Shown here: positions 44,644 to 45,690 of the stretch, piece by piece
Position numbering within the stretch: position 1 is the stretch's first letter
Layout: each line of letters begins with the position of its first letter
DNA from: Salaquimonas sp.
Lineage (GTDB): Bacteria; Pseudomonadota; Alphaproteobacteria; Rhizobiales; Rhizobiaceae
Assembly: GCA_022340185.1 (NCBI GenBank)
Contig: JAJDOK010000060.1
Location: 1 to 45,690 of the forward strand
Direction of reading: 5' to 3'
DNA length: 45,690 nt
Translations under genes and position numbers: made by a program
The notes under the pieces: model-generated
Told to the model about the DNA's origin: nothing
What the model saw: the letters and a program-made list of their open reading frames with translations, nothing else
Databases searched by the model: none

Positions 44644-45690
44644 ATGGACGGAAGAGTGGTGAGTGAGACGCAGCATATCGAGATGCCTTCGGCGCTCGAA
44701 GCGAAACTGCGCAGCCATGTCGAGCATATTTATCCCGACGAGGATGCAAAGGCGCTTGCCAGACAGATCGGCGCGGCCTTCTATGAAGCGTCTTCCGTGC
44801 GGCGGCGCAGCCGCATCCCAGGCAACACGCTGTGGTCGCAACAGGACGCCATCGTCATCACCTATGCCGACACCATGATCGACGGCGAACATGTTCCCCT
44901 CGACCTGCTCAACGATTTCCTGCTGCGCCGGCTGAAAGGCAACATTACAGGCGTCCATATCCTGCCCTTCTTTCCGTGGACCTCTGATGACGGCTTCGCC
45001 ATCACCAATTACTACGCGGTCGACAGCCGGTTCGGCGACTGGCACCACGTCAACCGCATCGCCGGCGAATTCAAGCTGATGGCCGATCTGGTGCTCAACC
45101 ATTGTTCCAGCCAGGGGCCATGGTTTTCGAGCTACCGCCAGGGCCAGGAGCCTTATGACAAATACTTCTTCGAGGCCTCGCCCGAAGACGATCTGTCGGC
45201 GGTGGTGCGCCCGCGCACCAGTCCGCTGCTGCGCGAGGTCGAGACGGTGAACGGTACCAAATATGTCTGGTGCACGTTCAGCCACGACCAGGTCGATCTC
45301 AACTTCGCCAACCCGGACGTGCTGCTCGAATTCCTGCGCATCATGCGCTTCCACATCGATCACGGCGTGCGCACCATCCGGCTCGACGCCGTCGCATTCG
45401 TCTGGAAGGAGATCGGCACCAGCTGCATCCACCTGCCGCAGACGCACGAGATCGTGCGGATGATGCGCACGCTATGCGATTTCGCCACCGAGCCGGTGAT
45501 CCTGATCACCGAGACCAATGTGCCGAACCACGAAAACCTGTCCTATTTTGGCAATCGCAACGAAGCGCATGCCATCTACAATTTCCCGCTGCCGCCGCTG
45601 GTGGTCCACGCCATGCTGGCCGGCTCGGCGCGCCATCTCAACACCTGGCAGATGGCCATGCCGCCCGCGCAGATGGGATGCGCCTATCTG
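44644..45690 (+). CDS. GH13 sucrose/glucosylglycerate phosphorylase-like enzyme (3' end outside window)
   Basis: The first 349 codons of a GH13 (subfamily 18-type) sugar phosphorylase are present, and the frame is open to the window edge. Residues include ITGVHILPFFPWTSDDGFAI, LMADLVLNHCSSQGPWF, the nucleophile Asp248 in IRLDAVAF and the acid/base Glu290 in LITETNVPN. Sucrose phosphorylase, glucosylglycerate phosphorylase and related enzymes share these; the N-terminal 50-residue helical lead (ALEAKLRSHVEHIYPDEDAK) is more like the glucosylglycerate type. Exact substrate is uncertain. The start may be this ATG or one of two in-frame GTGs (44656, 44659). It lies 115 bp after the GNAT-RimK gene on the same strand. 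Confidence 0.88.
   Translation, partial: MDGRVVSETQHIEMPSALEAKLRSHVEHIYPDEDAKALARQIGAAFYEASSVRRRSRIPGNTLWSQQDAIVITYADTMIDGEHVPLDLLNDFLLRRLKGNITGVHILPFFPWTSDDGFAITNYYAVDSRFGDWHHVNRIAGEFKLMADLVLNHCSSQGPWFSSYRQGQEPYDKYFFEASPEDDLSAVVRPRTSPLLREVETVNGTKYVWCTFSHDQVDLNFANPDVLLEFLRIMRFHIDHGVRTIRLDAVAFVWKEIGTSCIHLPQTHEIVRMMRTLCDFATEPVILITETNVPNHENLSYFGNRNEAHAIYNFPLPPLVVHAMLAGSARHLNTWQMAMPPAQMGCAYL

Overview
The window looks like a chromosomal segment of a Hyphomicrobiales (Rhizobiales) alphaproteobacterium, most like the Mesorhizobium/Phyllobacteriaceae group. The DNA is GC-rich with strong G/C in third codon positions. Several gene families are typical of that order: a fused CysN-CysC, a zwf-pgl-edd operon, a ScfR/RamB-type regulator divergent from isocitrate lyase, DUF2585, DUF2783 and DUF6460-like proteins, and rhizobial-type intergenic palindromes. 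I see no rRNA, tRNA, CRISPR array, insertion sequence, integrase or phage gene. It reads as ordinary core/accessory chromosome, with one lower-GC gene near 7.4-8.1 kb.

Layout, 0-9.7 kb: SlyD-like FKBP isomerase (-), two-domain iron-type ABC permease (+), acetoacetyl-CoA synthetase (-), AsmA-like protein (+), a small membrane protein (+), a P-loop kinase (-) and the ScfR/RamB-type regulator (-). 9.7-15.2 kb: isocitrate lyase and a 77-residue protein closed by a terminator, a Bcr/CflA efflux transporter (-), then a minus-strand operon ArsR regulator, AHSA1/SRPBCC protein, glutathione transferase-like protein, second AHSA1/SRPBCC protein. 15.5-19 kb: RhlE-like DEAD-box helicase with three small proteins downstream, then a MoaD/ThiS-like protein paired with a BNR/HCF136-like beta-propeller (-). 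19-25.7 kb: threonine degradation (kbl-tdh), a PhnD-like protein and a fatty acid desaturase (-), an XRE regulator (+), and an Rrf2 regulator with a thioredoxin-reductase-like flavoprotein (-).

25.9-30 kb: Entner-Doudoroff operon zwf-pgl-edd. 30-35.6 kb: folD, then a tightly coupled catabolic operon (fumarylacetoacetase-family hydrolase, DHFR-like reductase, metallo-beta-lactamase-fold protein, FAD aromatic monooxygenase, DUF2783 protein). 35.6-38.2 kb: DUF2585 membrane protein and a polar amino acid ABC permease/binding-protein pair without an ATPase. 38.7-42.4 kb: sulfate activation operon cysQ-cysD-cysNC. 42.5-45.7 kb: a GNAT/RimK-type ATP-grasp fusion and the first 349 codons of a GH13 sucrose-phosphorylase-like enzyme that runs off the window.

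Together the genes cover central carbon metabolism (glyoxylate shunt, Entner-Doudoroff, acetoacetate and threonine use), sulfur assimilation and an aromatic-type catabolic module. No self-contained new system was identified. The most unusual signals are in control regions: a 21-nt hairpin that separates a strong Shine-Dalgarno from its start codon at 16850-16886; a cluster of TTTACAA repeats between the acyl-CoA-type regulator and aceA; an ArsR gene whose helix-turn-helix has no standard start codon; a structured convergent intergenic region at 2637-2890 ending in a minus-strand terminator; and several clean dyads in front of regulators. The catabolic operon, with a metallo-beta-lactamase-fold protein lacking two canonical metal ligands, is the best candidate for undescribed enzymology.
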